Of a DNA stretch of 64,000 nt, positions 24,558-33,266 are shown piece after piece. Where the stretch lies: assembly GCF_015291705.1 (NCBI RefSeq), contig NZ_CP030050.1:248001-312000 (forward strand), in the 5' to 3' direction. Numbering within the stretch: the first letter of the stretch is position 1; the number at the start of each line of letters is the position of its first letter. The translations under genes and the position numbers were made by a program. The DNA is from Bradyrhizobium arachidis. Its GTDB lineage: Bacteria; Pseudomonadota; Alphaproteobacteria; Rhizobiales; Xanthobacteraceae. The notes beneath the pieces are model-generated. The model made no database searches, was not told where the DNA came from, and saw nothing but the letters and a program-made list of their open reading frames with translations.

Positions 24558-25151
24558 ATGCGCCGGCAATTCATCTCGCACGCGATCAGCGCGGTTGCGC
24601 TCGCAACGCTTGCATTCGTTCCAGCAAGCGCCGCCGACAACGCCGCGATCAAGGAGAAGGCCGCCGTCTGCTCCGGCTGTCATGGCGAGAACGGCATCTC
24701 ACAGACCGAGAATATCCCCTCGCTGGCCGGCCAGCCCGATCAATTCCTCCAGTGGCAACTGGTGTTCTTCCGCGCCGGCTCGCGCAAGAACGATCAGATG
24801 CAGCCGATCGTGGAAGAGATCACCAACGAGGACATCCGCAATTTCGGCGCCTATTTCGCAGCAATGACGCCGCCGAAGGCAGCGGAGGACAACGATCCCG
24901 ATCTGTCGAAGAAGGGCGCACAAGTCGCCGTCGGCCGTCGCTGCGCCTCATGCCACACCGACAGCTTTGCCGGCACCAAGGCGGTGGCGCGGCTCGCAGG
25001 TCAGCGCGAAGAATATCTGGTCAAGGCGCTGCACGACTACAAGGCGGGCGCACGCGTCGGCGGCGGCGTCGCCGCGATGGCCGATGTCGCCTATCACATG
25101 AGCGACGAGGAGATCACGGCGGTCTCGCACTATCTCGCGTATTTCAAGTAG
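24558..25151 (+). CDS. Diheme cytochrome c (c4 type)
   Basis: Periplasmic cytochrome c of 197 aa. A signal peptide ends near ASAA. There are two heme-binding sites: CSGCH at residues 38-42, and CASCH in the second half (GRRCASCHTDSFAG). Methionines suitable as distal ligands occur in each lobe (LQPIVEEI region and GVAAMADVAYHMSDEE). The two-lobe layout matches cytochrome c4. It most likely accepts electrons from the PQQ-type dehydrogenase just upstream, although a terminator and a repeat lie between the two genes. Confidence 0.92.
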   Translation: MRRQFISHAISAVALATLAFVPASAADNAAIKEKAAVCSGCHGENGISQTENIPSLAGQPDQFLQWQLVFFRAGSRKNDQMQPIVEEITNEDIRNFGAYFAAMTPPKAAEDNDPDLSKKGAQVAVGRRCASCHTDSFAGTKAVARLAGQREEYLVKALHDYKAGARVGGGVAAMADVAYHMSDEEITAVSHYLAYFK

Positions 25152-25177
25152 TGGAGAGTGCGAGCCGTAAAACTCCG

Positions 25178-25326
25178 CTGTCGTCCCGGACAAGCGAAGC
25201 GCAGATCCGGGACCCATAACCACAGGATCGCGTTTGGCGAAAGACTCGTGGTGATCAGCTCGACCCATAACCATTCCCTGTGGTTATGGGTCCCGGGCTC
25301 GCGCTGCGCGCGCCCCGGGACGACAG
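25178..25326. repeat. Long palindromic intergenic element (CTGTCGTCCCGG type)
   Basis: Outer arms CTGTCGTCCCGG and CCGGGACGACAG are exact complements, 149 bases end to end. Inner arms CCATAACCACAGG and CCTGTGGTTATGG are also exact. It lies between the convergent cytochrome c and ketopantoate-reductase-type genes. Confidence 0.88.
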
Positions 25327-25334
25327 TGCCGCGG

Positions 25335-26258
25335 TTAGCTCGCCCGCTGCTTTTCATACGCCTTCAAATGCGTATACGCGATCCGCAGCTTCGGCACCGG
25401 CACCTTGGCAGCGTCAGCGCGTGCGATGAGGTCGCCGATCACGTGATCGGCTTCCACCGGCAGGCCCGCCTTGATGTCGCGGAACATCGAGGCGGTCATC
25501 GGCGAGCCCTCGGTGGTGATGTTGCCCTTCACCCGCTCGAAGAACGGGCCGCCCGGCGCGTAGCCTGACGCGGTCGCGATCGCGCTGGTTTCATCGAGCA
25601 TGCCGAGCAGGAAGTCGCGGCCGCCCGGCGCGGCCAAGATGTTGCCGACGGAGGTGCGCATCAGGCTGGTGCTTGCGGCGAGCGAGGACAGGAATACCCA
25701 TTTCTCCCACATGTCCTGCATGATGTTCTGGCTCGCGGCGGCGCCGTTGATGCCGCTCTTGAAAGCCTCGTCGATGGCCTTGACCCGATCCGACAGCTTG
25801 CCGTCGCGCTCGCCGTAATTGAGCGACTGCATCGGCTGCAGCTGCACCACCTCGCGCTTCTCGTTCAAGGTCGCGGCAATGGCGCAGAGGCCGCCCAACA
25901 CGCGCTCCTTGCCGAACTTCGCATCCAGCGTGTCGAGATGCTTCATGCCGTTCAGCATCGGGATGATCGACGTGTTCGGCCCGACCGCGGGCGCAAACGA
26001 CTTGATGGCGTCGTCGAGGTCGAACGCCTTGCAGCTAAGCAGTACGACGTCGAACTTGTCCTTGATCGCGTCGGCCTGCACGGTCGGCGGATTCTTCAAG
26101 GTTACATCGCCATTCGGGCTCTTGATGACGAGGCCGGCGCTGGCCAGTTCGCTGGCGCGGCGCGGCCGGACCAGGAAGGTGACGTCGCGACCGGCCTGCA
26201 ACAGCCTGCCACCAAAATAGCCGCCGATGGCGCCGGCGCCGACCACGAGAATGCGCAT
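25335..26258 (-). CDS. Ketopantoate reductase family (PanE/ApbA)
   Basis: NADPH-dependent reductase of 307 aa. The opening MRILVVGAGAIGGYFGGRLLQAGRDVTFLVRPRRASELASAGLVI holds the GxGxxG motif, and VVLLSCKAFDLDDAIKSFAPAVGPNTSIIPMLNGMKHL carries the conserved Lys and Asn. The C-terminal domain includes MWEKWVFLSSLAASTSLMRTSVGNI. ATG 26258 is preferred because AAGGAAT precedes it. Family members make pantoate for CoA synthesis, but several paralogues per genome are common, so the exact substrate is uncertain. Confidence 0.9.
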   Translation of the reverse strand: MRILVVGAGAIGGYFGGRLLQAGRDVTFLVRPRRASELASAGLVIKSPNGDVTLKNPPTVQADAIKDKFDVVLLSCKAFDLDDAIKSFAPAVGPNTSIIPMLNGMKHLDTLDAKFGKERVLGGLCAIAATLNEKREVVQLQPMQSLNYGERDGKLSDRVKAIDEAFKSGINGAAASQNIMQDMWEKWVFLSSLAASTSLMRTSVGNILAAPGGRDFLLGMLDETSAIATASGYAPGGPFFERVKGNITTEGSPMTASMFRDIKAGLPVEADHVIGDLIARADAAKVPVPKLRIAYTHLKAYEKQRAS

Positions 26259-26370
26259 GGGATATTCCTTTTTGTTGCTATTGGCGGTCCATCTATAGTC
26301 GCCCTTGCGCGCGAAGCGAAGCAACCCAGAATGTCGCCGCGATCACATTCTGTCGCTGAAGATGCGTGGA

Positions 26371-26979
26371 TTACGTCCCCAGCACCATCTCCTCGACCTC
26401 GCGCAGCTGCTCCTTGCCGAAGAACATCTCGTTACCGACGAAGAAGGTCGGCGAGCCGAAGGCGCCGCGGGCGACCGCCTCCTCGGTGTTCTTGATCAGC
26501 TTGCCTTTGACCTCGGGCTCCTGGGCGCGGGCAAGCAGCTTTTGCGCGTCGAGACCCGAGGACGCCAGCGCCTTTGCCGCGACTTCCGGATCGTCCATCT
26601 TCTTGGGCTCGCGCCACATGTGATGGAAGGCGGCGTCCACGTATTTCTCGAACACGCCCTCGCGCTGAGCGGCGATCGCGGTGCGCATCAAATTCAGCGT
26701 GTTGACCGGGAAGTGCGGATTGAAGACATAGGGCTGGACCTTGAAACGCTTGATGAAGCGCTCGGTCTCGACCTGCTGGAATTCGCGCTTGTTCTTGATG
26801 CCGGCGAGCGTCTCGGCCGGCGACTTGTTGTTGGTCGACTTGAAGATGCCGCCGAGCAGGATCGGCACGTATTCGAACTTGACGCCGATGCGCTGCTCGA
26901 TCGCGGGAATCGCGAGATGGCTGAGATAGGCGTTCGGGCTGCCGAAATCGAACAGGAACTGCGGAGCTGTGCGGGTCAA
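26371..26979 (-). CDS. 2-hydroxychromene-2-carboxylate isomerase family (DsbA fold)
   Basis: Protein of 202 aa with the DsbA/GST-kappa fold. Motifs: FLFDFGSPNAYLSHLAIPAI, where the Ser of SPNAYL replaces the DsbA cysteine, LLGGIFKSTNN, and GAFGSPTFFVGNEMFFGKEQL. The family catalyses glutathione-dependent isomerisation in naphthalene breakdown, and its members are widespread in proteobacteria without aromatic pathways. A 13-base palindrome lies 83 bases upstream. Confidence 0.92.
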   Translation of the reverse strand: MTRTAPQFLFDFGSPNAYLSHLAIPAIEQRIGVKFEYVPILLGGIFKSTNNKSPAETLAGIKNKREFQQVETERFIKRFKVQPYVFNPHFPVNTLNLMRTAIAAQREGVFEKYVDAAFHHMWREPKKMDDPEVAAKALASSGLDAQKLLARAQEPEVKGKLIKNTEEAVARGAFGSPTFFVGNEMFFGKEQLREVEEMVLGT

Positions 26980-27061
26980 GATCGATCTCCCTGAGGTCGC
27001 TTTTGACCCATTGTGGCGCAGCGCGCGTCACGGGTCCACCGTTTAATGATGGTCATAATAC

Positions 27062-27074
27062 TTTGATGATCAAA
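27062..27074. promoter_or_regulatory. Palindrome at the end of the MATE gene
   Basis: TTTGAT-G-ATCAAA, a perfect 13-base dyad overlapping the MATE stop codon and lying in the promoter region of the HCCA isomerase gene. It could be an operator of MarR type. No local regulator gene explains it. Confidence 0.35.
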
Positions 27075-28419
27075 CCAGACGCCGGATCGCGCGCCGGCGC
27101 CAGACCAGGAGGTAATAGCCCATCTGCAAAACGAACATGGCGCAGAATACGATCGGATAGGCCGCCCACACGCCGTCAAGGCCGATCGTGCGGCTCAGGA
27201 TCACCGCGGACGGCAGCTCGATTGCGACAATGGCGAAGATCGACAGCAGCATCGGCGTCAGCGCCACGCCGGCCGCACGCATCGCGCCGGAGAATACGGT
27301 GGCCAGGCCGAACGGCACGGAGCTCCACAGGGCGATGTACAGCAGCCCTTTCGCCAGATCGAGCACGGCGCCGTCGGTGATGAAGAGGCCGAGCACGGCG
27401 CGCGGCACGAGATAAATCAGCGCCACCAGCCCGCCGGTCAGGACCAGGTTGAATGCGAGCCCGGTACGCACGATGCCGTCGAGCCCTGCGCTGTCGCCGC
27501 GGCCGATCGCCTGCGCGCCCAGGATCGAGACCGCGATCGAAATCGACATCGCCGTGAACTGCGTATAGCCCATCACCTGGTTGACGGCGCCATAGGCCGC
27601 GGTGGCGTCGGATCCAAAGCCGTTGACGAGGCCGAGCAGCACCAGCTCGGCGATTGCCATCACCACCATGCCGATTGCGCTCGGCAGTCCGATGCCGAGG
27701 ATTTTTCCGAGCACGGCGCGATTGAGCCGGAGATGACGCAGCAAGACAGCATCCGGCGCCAGCGCATGCTTCTTGCGCAGCAGATAGACGGCCAGCGCGA
27801 GCAGAGTCAGCGTGTTTGAGACTGCAGCTGCCCAGGCCGGGCTGGTGATGCCGGCAGCGGGCAATCCGAACGCGCCGCGGATCAGCATCGGCGTGATGAT
27901 CAGGCCGATCGCAGTCGACAACCCCAGCGCCAGCAGTGGCGTCAGCGCATCGCCGACGCCGCGGATCATCGCCGTCATCAGCAGGAAGACGAAGCCGAGC
28001 GGCATCGTCAGCAGCATGATGCGCGCATAGGCGCTGGCCTGGTCGAGAATGTCGGCGGGCGTTGCGAGCGCCATCATCAATTGCCGGCTGAAGACCCCAC
28101 CGATCAATGCGACGGAAATCGAGAGCAGGAGGCCGACCGCGAGCGTCGTTCCGACAACGCTTCTGATCTTGTTGTGCTCGCCCGCGCCAAAGGCCTGACC
28201 GATCAGCACGGTGGCGCCGGTGCTCAGGCCCATGACGAAGGCGAACAGGAAGAACATCACCGGAAAGAACGCCGACACCGCCGCGAGCGCGTCGACGCCG
28301 ATCATCTGGCCGAGATACATATTGCTGACGGTGCCGAACAGCGATTGCAGCGCGTTGCTCAGCATCAGCGGTGCAAGGAAGCGGAGGAAGGTGGTCCAGA
28401 GTGGCGTGGGCGTCGACAT
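27070..28419 (-). CDS. MATE-family multidrug efflux transporter
   Basis: Twelve-helix inner-membrane antiporter of 449 aa. It opens with LWTTFLRFLAPLMLSNALQSLFGTVSNMYLGQMIGVDALAAVSAFFPVMFFLFAFVMGLSTGATVLIGQAFGAGEH, a standard MATE N-lobe, and the second lobe has SAIGMVVMAIAELVLLGLVNGFG. It exports organic cations or drugs using Na+ or H+. ATG 28419 has AAAGG upstream; the ATG at 28434 is an alternative. The drug profile cannot be predicted. Confidence 0.93.
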   Translation of the reverse strand: MSTPTPLWTTFLRFLAPLMLSNALQSLFGTVSNMYLGQMIGVDALAAVSAFFPVMFFLFAFVMGLSTGATVLIGQAFGAGEHNKIRSVVGTTLAVGLLLSISVALIGGVFSRQLMMALATPADILDQASAYARIMLLTMPLGFVFLLMTAMIRGVGDALTPLLALGLSTAIGLIITPMLIRGAFGLPAAGITSPAWAAAVSNTLTLLALAVYLLRKKHALAPDAVLLRHLRLNRAVLGKILGIGLPSAIGMVVMAIAELVLLGLVNGFGSDATAAYGAVNQVMGYTQFTAMSISIAVSILGAQAIGRGDSAGLDGIVRTGLAFNLVLTGGLVALIYLVPRAVLGLFITDGAVLDLAKGLLYIALWSSVPFGLATVFSGAMRAAGVALTPMLLSIFAIVAIELPSAVILSRTIGLDGVWAAYPIVFCAMFVLQMGYYLLVWRRRAIRRLV

Positions 28420-28505
28420 GGGTGTGCCTTTCATCAGGGCGCGCGAAGCCGTTGCCGCGCGATGCGCGGCTCGGCCGTCGATGGTGTTGAAAGAGAGAGC
28501 GCGCC

Positions 28506-29102
28506 TTAAGCGCGGTCGCTGTAGGCGAGCTTGACGATGTGGTCGCGAATGTCGGTCGGCCAGTCCGCGATCAGTCCGGTGAAGCGTCGCCTGTCATCCG
28601 CGAACAGCGCGCGCGAGGCTTCCTCGAACTGCGGCAGGTTGCCCGCCATGGTCGACATGAAGTGATAGGCCGCATCGCGCGCCTGCCGCTCGCGATCCTT
28701 GTCGCCGCTCGCGCGTCTTGCCTCGTCGACGAGCTTGCGCAGCGCGACCGAGGCGCCGCCCGGCTGCGCGTTGAGCCACTCCCAGTGCCGCGGCAGCAGC
28801 GTCACCTCGCGCGCGACCACGCCGAGTTTCGGCCGGCCGCGCCCGCGCGGCTCGCTCGGCGGTGCAGTCTCCTCGACCGGGGGCGGGAGAAGCTTCGCCA
28901 ACCGCGCCAGCACCTCGCGGTCGCCGCCGCGCAGATCGAAATCGATCGATCGGCCCGTGGCGTCCTCGAAGATGATGATGGGCTCGTCCGGCCGTGCCGC
29001 CATCCGCTTGACGACGAGCGCGACCTCTCCGGCCGGTCCGGACACCAGGCGGCGCGGACCCTGGAAGGCGGTGAAAATCTTCTGCATTGGAATCATTGCC
29101 AT
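28506..29102 (-). CDS. DUF2239 protein with a ribbon-helix-helix-like segment
   Basis: Protein of 198 aa of the DUF2239 type (FTAFQGPRRLVSGPAGEVALVVKRMAARPDEPIIIFEDATGRSIDFDLRG). After a Pro-rich linker, residues 88-130 read RGRPKLGVVAREVTLLPRHWEWLNAQPGGASVALRKLVDEARR. This looks like a short beta strand, a helix, a Gly turn and a second helix, the pattern of MetJ/Arc-type DNA-binding proteins. The C-terminal part (140-198) is predicted helical. It is divergent from GST, and two CCCGGG dyads lie between the two genes. Family assignment is fairly sure; the DNA-binding role is inference. Confidence 0.75.
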   Translation of the reverse strand: MAMIPMQKIFTAFQGPRRLVSGPAGEVALVVKRMAARPDEPIIIFEDATGRSIDFDLRGGDREVLARLAKLLPPPVEETAPPSEPRGRGRPKLGVVAREVTLLPRHWEWLNAQPGGASVALRKLVDEARRASGDKDRERQARDAAYHFMSTMAGNLPQFEEASRALFADDRRRFTGLIADWPTDIRDHIVKLAYSDRA

Positions 29103-29126
29103 ATTTGAGCAGCGTTGGCGACTTAA

Positions 29127-29136
29127 TACCCGGGTA
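29127..29136. promoter_or_regulatory. Dyad 1 of the DUF2239/GST divergent region
   Basis: TACCCGGGTA, a perfect palindrome within the 23-base unit 29126-29148, which recurs as a tandem copy at 29153-29174. It lies 25 bases upstream of the DUF2239 start. Confidence 0.6.
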
Positions 29137-29153
29137 AATTATATCCGTCAATA

Positions 29154-29163
29154 TACCCGGGTG
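29154..29163. promoter_or_regulatory. Dyad 2 of the DUF2239/GST divergent region
   Basis: TACCCGGGTG, 27 bp from dyad 1 in the same orientation. Both dyads are followed by A/T-rich DNA ending in ATATCCGT, so the unit is a direct repeat that contains a palindrome. Confidence 0.6.
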
Positions 29164-29254
29164 AAAATATCCGTACCGACGGCTCGACATTGCGGTCCCG
29201 GGCTGGCACGAACGGCGCGGCCGATCGACCACGCCTAGCCTGGGGACTCCACCG

Positions 29255-29920
29255 ATGCTGACCGTTCACCACCTCAACAATTCCCGCTCGCAGCGCGTGC
29301 TGTGGCTGCTCGAGGAGTTGGGCGTGCCCTACGAAATCGTGCGCTATCAGCGCCAGCCCGACATGCGCGCGCCGAAGGAGCTGCGCGCGATCCATCCGCT
29401 CGGCAAGTCGCCTGTGATCACCGACAATGGCAACACCATCGCCGAGTCAGGCGCGATCATCGAATATATCGTCGCCACCTACGGCAACGGCCGGCTGATC
29501 CCGCCGCCGAACACGCCGGAGCGGCTGCGCTTCACCTATTGGCTGCACTATGCGGAGGGCTCCGCGATGTCGCCGCTGCTGTTGAAGTTGCTGTTCACGC
29601 TGATGCCGAAGCGCGCGCCCGCATTGCTGCGCCCGCTGGTGCGCAAGGTCTCGAACCAGGCGCTCACTGCGCTGGTCAATCCGCAGCTCAAGCAGCACAT
29701 GGATTACTGGGAAGGCGAGCTTGGCAAGAGCGAGTGGTTCGCCGGCAACGAGTTCACTGCGGCCGATATCCAGATGAGCTTCCCGCTCGAAGCTGCGCAA
29801 GCGCGCGGCGGACTGGAGCAGGGCCATCCCAGGGCAATGGCGTTCCTGGAGCGCATTCACGCGCGGCCGGCCTATGCGCGTGCGCTGGAGAAGGGCGGGC
29901 CGTATCAGGTGGGGCGGTAA
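29255..29920 (+). CDS. Glutathione S-transferase
   Basis: GST of 221 aa. The N-terminal thioredoxin-like domain is MLTVHHLNNSRSQRVLWLLEELGVPYEIVRY, with the catalytic Ser/Asn region at positions 9-12. KSPVITDNGNTIAESGAIIEYI follows, then an all-helical C-terminal domain. It conjugates glutathione to electrophiles. RBS GGGGA precedes the ATG. It is divergent from the DUF2239 gene and probably shares its control through the CCCGGG dyads. Confidence 0.92.
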   Translation: MLTVHHLNNSRSQRVLWLLEELGVPYEIVRYQRQPDMRAPKELRAIHPLGKSPVITDNGNTIAESGAIIEYIVATYGNGRLIPPPNTPERLRFTYWLHYAEGSAMSPLLLKLLFTLMPKRAPALLRPLVRKVSNQALTALVNPQLKQHMDYWEGELGKSEWFAGNEFTAADIQMSFPLEAAQARGGLEQGHPRAMAFLERIHARPAYARALEKGGPYQVGR

Positions 29921-29932
29921 GTCTCTCCGACC

Positions 29933-30021
29933 GTCATTCCGGGGCACGCGGAGCGTGAACCCGGAATCTCGCGCCACTATCTCGAGATTCCGGGTTCGCC
30001 CTTCGGGCGCCCCGGAATGAC
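29933..30021. repeat. Long palindromic intergenic element (CATTCCGGGG type)
   Basis: Outer arms GTCATTCCGGGGC and GCCCCGGAATGAC are exact complements. Inner arms GAACCCGGAATCTCG and CGAGATTCCGGGTTC are likewise exact. It lies between the convergent GST and MFS genes. Confidence 0.88.
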
Positions 30022-30024
30022 CGA

Positions 30025-31320
30025 TTAGTCCGCGTGCAGCACGCGCCCGCGCGTCTCGGGCAGCGCGAAGGCGGCGATGAAGAACACCACGTAGGCCACC
30101 ACCGCGAAGATCGCGATGGCATTTGCAAGCGACGTCGTCGCCGACAGTGCACCGACGAGGAACGGAAACAGCGCGCCGATGCCGCGGCCGAAATTGTAGC
30201 AGAAGCCCTGGCCCGAGCCGCGCAGCCGCGTCGGATAGAGCTCGGTCAGGAACGCGCCGATCCCCGAGAAATAGCCCGAGGCGAAGAAGCCCAGCGGGAA
30301 GCCGAGCACCCAGAGGATCTCGTTGGTGAGCGGCAGCTGGGTGTAGAGCAGCACCACGGCCATCGCGCCGATCGAGAAGATCAGGAACAGATTGCGCCGC
30401 CCGATCCGGTCGGCGAGCCAGGCGCCGGTGAGATAGCCGATGAAGGAGCCGATGATCAGCGTCGAGAGATAGCCGGTCGAGCCGACGATCGACAGATGCC
30501 GCTCCTTGGTCAGGAACTGCGGCACCCAGAAGGTGATCGCGTAATAGCCGCCCTGGCAGCCCGTCGCCATCAGCGACGCCAGGATCGTGGTCTTCAGGAT
30601 CGGACCTGAGAAGATTTCCCAGAGCGCCGGCCGGTCGCCGCTCGCCGCCTGCCTGGCGCGGGCTTCAGCCGCGATCTCCGGCTCGGTGACGGAGCGGCGG
30701 ATGTAGAATACCAGCAGCGCCGGCAGCGCGCCGATCACGAACATCCAGCGCCACGCCGTCTCCGCCGGCATCAGCGAGAACAGGATCGCCTGCGATAGCA
30801 CCGCAAGGCCCCAGCCGACCGCCCAGCCCGATTGCACCGAGCCGACCGCGCGTCCGCGATATTGCGGCCGGATCGCCTCGCCCATCAGCACCGCGCCGGC
30901 GGCCCATTCGCCGCCGAAGCCGAGGCCGAGCACGGCGCGCGCGATCAGGAGCTGGTCGAAATTCTGCACGACCGCGCAGACCAGCGAGAAGAACGAGAAC
31001 CAGATGATGGTGATCTGAAGCGTTCTGACCCGGCCGATGTGATCGGAGAGATAGCCGCCGAGCCAGCCGCCGATCGCGGAGGCGAGCAACGTCACCGTGC
31101 CGGCAAGACCCGCAGAGGCCGCATCAACCTTCCACAGCGCGATGATGGTGCCGATCACCAGCGGATAGATCATGAAGTCCATGCCGTCGAGCGCCCAGCC
31201 CGCCGCACAGGCCCAGAAGGTCCGGCGTTCCGCGACGTTCATGTCGCGGTAGAAGGCGAGAAGGCTGGTGTCCTCGATCTCGGCGCGTTCGATGCGCCGG
31301 TTCGGATCGGCGATGGTCAT
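30025..31320 (-). CDS. MFS transporter, aromatic-acid/sialate-symporter type
   Basis: Twelve-helix major facilitator of 431 aa. Motifs: FWACAAGWALDGMDFMIYPLVIGTIIALW in helix 1 (DGMDF), LGGYLSDHIGRVRTLQITI for the 2-3 loop, GLGFGGEWAAGAVLMGEAIRPQYRGRAVGS, typical of AAHS/NanT-like symporters, and WLADRIGRRNLFLIFSIG in the second half. It probably imports an organic acid with protons. ATG 31320 is preferred because GGGAAA precedes it. The substrate is unknown. Confidence 0.9.
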   Translation of the reverse strand: MTIADPNRRIERAEIEDTSLLAFYRDMNVAERRTFWACAAGWALDGMDFMIYPLVIGTIIALWKVDAASAGLAGTVTLLASAIGGWLGGYLSDHIGRVRTLQITIIWFSFFSLVCAVVQNFDQLLIARAVLGLGFGGEWAAGAVLMGEAIRPQYRGRAVGSVQSGWAVGWGLAVLSQAILFSLMPAETAWRWMFVIGALPALLVFYIRRSVTEPEIAAEARARQAASGDRPALWEIFSGPILKTTILASLMATGCQGGYYAITFWVPQFLTKERHLSIVGSTGYLSTLIIGSFIGYLTGAWLADRIGRRNLFLIFSIGAMAVVLLYTQLPLTNEILWVLGFPLGFFASGYFSGIGAFLTELYPTRLRGSGQGFCYNFGRGIGALFPFLVGALSATTSLANAIAIFAVVAYVVFFIAAFALPETRGRVLHAD

Positions 31321-31414
31321 GTGCGTTTCCCGGCAGTTTCTTTGCCCGGGCGGTGGTAGCACGCGCGGCGGCTTGCGCAAGCCGGAGCAGGGCTTCGCGC
31401 CATGCAGGGCAGAA

Positions 31415-33163
31415 TTACTGCCCTGCTGCCTCTGCGCCTCGCGTGCGCGGATCGGGCGCGCCGAGCGGCCCGTTGGCGGTCACGAGAATCGAATTGGCCG
31501 AGGTCTGGCCCATCGGCTCGACGACGAGGTGGCCCATCGCCTTCAGCTCGGACAGGACAGTTTCGGGAAAGCCGCTCTCGACGCGGACCTCGTCCGGCAG
31601 CCACTGGTGATGCAGCCGTGGCGCGGCGACAGCAGCCGCAACGTCCATCCTGTAGTCGAGAACGTTCACGATCACCTGGAGCACGGTCGAGATAATGCGG
31701 CTGCCGCCGGGTGAGCCCGTCACCAGCACCGGCTTGCCGTCCCTCAGCACGATGGTCGGCGACATCGAGGACAGCGGCCGTTTGCCGGGCCCGGGCAGAT
31801 TGGCCTCGTAGCCGACGAGGCCATAAGCATTTGACGCCCCGACCGCCGCGGTGAAATCGTCGAGCTCGTTGTTGAGCAGCACGCCGGTGCCCTCGGCAAC
31901 GAGGCCGACGCCATAGCTGAAGTTCAGCGTGGTGGTGTTGCTGACGGCATTGCCGCGGGCGTCGACGACGGAAAAATGCGTGGTGTTGCTGCCCTCGCGC
32001 GGCGCGGCAGCGGCGGGCACGAGCTCTTTCGATGGCGTGGCGCGTTGGATGGAAATGTTCGCGCGCAGCTTGGTAGCATAGTCCTTCGCGGTGAGCGTCT
32101 CGATCGGTGCGTTGACGAAGGCGGGATCGCCAAGATAGCGGGCGCGATCGGCATAGGCGCGCTTCATGGCTTCGATCAGCAGATGCAGCGAGGCCGGCGA
32201 TCCCTGCTTCAGATCGGCGAGCTGAAAGCCTTCGAGAATGTTGAGCGTCTCCACCAGCACCACGCCGCCGGAGGACGGCAGCGGCATCGAGACGATGTCG
32301 TAGCCGCGATAGGTGCCGCGCACGGGTGCGCGGATCACGGGCTGATAGGCTTTCAGGTCGGCCGATGTCATGATGCCGCCGGCATCGGACATGGCCTTGG
32401 CGATCTTGTCTGCAACCGGACCTTCATAGAAGCCGCGCGAACCTTGGGCGGCCACGGCCGACAGCGTGTCGGCGAGATCGCTCTGCACCAGCCGGTCACC
32501 TTCGCCGAGCGGAGTCCCATCGGGCCGTGAAAAGATCTTGGCCGAAGACGGCCAGCGCGCGAGCCGCCGGTGCCAGCCCGGCAGGCTGTCGGCGATGTCG
32601 TCGCTGATGATGAAGCCGTCGCGGGCAAGCGCAATCGCTGGCTCGAGCAGCTGTGCCAGGGTGAATTTGCCGGAGCCGTATTTCTCCAATGCCAGCGCCA
32701 GGCCCGCGACCGTGCCGGGCACGCCGACGCCGAGTGCGGAATCGCGCGACTTCGCCGGGTCGGGCTTGCCGTCGGGACCAAGGAAGATCTGCGGCGTGGT
32801 CGCTGCCGGTGCCGTCTCGCGATAGTCGATCGTGACGTCTTCGTTACGCTCGGCCGAATGGATCACCATGAAGCCGCCGCCGCCGATATTGCCGGCGCGA
32901 GGATACGTCACGGCCATCGCAAAGCCGGTGGCGACCGCGGCATCGATCGCATTGCCACCGCGGCGCAGGATATCGGCGCCGACTTGCGCGGAGATCTTCT
33001 CCTGCGCCACCACCATTCCGTGTTCGGCGGAAACGGCGTGGACGCTGTCGGGCGGTGGCGGGACATAGGTCCGCCGCGCATCCTGTGCGGTCGCAGGCGC
33101 AAAACCAAACGCCAGAGTGGCAATGAAGGCGAAAAATATCCGCCGCGTCGAAGGTGACGACAT
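31415..33163 (-). CDS. ggt: Gamma-glutamyltransferase
   Basis: Periplasmic gamma-glutamyl hydrolase/transferase of 582 aa. A signal peptide ends near APATAQ. Large-subunit motifs are VHAVSAEHGMVVAQEKISAQVGADILRRGGNAIDAAVATGFAMAVTYPRAGNIGGGGFMVIHSAE. The self-processing site lies at NTTHFSVVDARGNAVSNTTTLNFSYGVGL, with the nucleophile Thr at the small-subunit start, and GSPGGSRIISTVLQ completes the active site. It cleaves glutathione or gamma-glutamyl compounds and recovers their amino acids. The gene is divergent from a UMF-type MFS transporter. Confidence 0.95.
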   Translation of the reverse strand: MSSPSTRRIFFAFIATLAFGFAPATAQDARRTYVPPPPDSVHAVSAEHGMVVAQEKISAQVGADILRRGGNAIDAAVATGFAMAVTYPRAGNIGGGGFMVIHSAERNEDVTIDYRETAPAATTPQIFLGPDGKPDPAKSRDSALGVGVPGTVAGLALALEKYGSGKFTLAQLLEPAIALARDGFIISDDIADSLPGWHRRLARWPSSAKIFSRPDGTPLGEGDRLVQSDLADTLSAVAAQGSRGFYEGPVADKIAKAMSDAGGIMTSADLKAYQPVIRAPVRGTYRGYDIVSMPLPSSGGVVLVETLNILEGFQLADLKQGSPASLHLLIEAMKRAYADRARYLGDPAFVNAPIETLTAKDYATKLRANISIQRATPSKELVPAAAAPREGSNTTHFSVVDARGNAVSNTTTLNFSYGVGLVAEGTGVLLNNELDDFTAAVGASNAYGLVGYEANLPGPGKRPLSSMSPTIVLRDGKPVLVTGSPGGSRIISTVLQVIVNVLDYRMDVAAAVAAPRLHHQWLPDEVRVESGFPETVLSELKAMGHLVVEPMGQTSANSILVTANGPLGAPDPRTRGAEAAGQ

Positions 33164-33266
33164 GATCAAATTTCCGCCGTGGCTTCGGGCCAGTTCACAC
33201 ACGTCACGGTAATGCTATACGGTTTGCGCCCTGAGAGGCAAAACAGTTCGTGATGAGGACCGCGTG

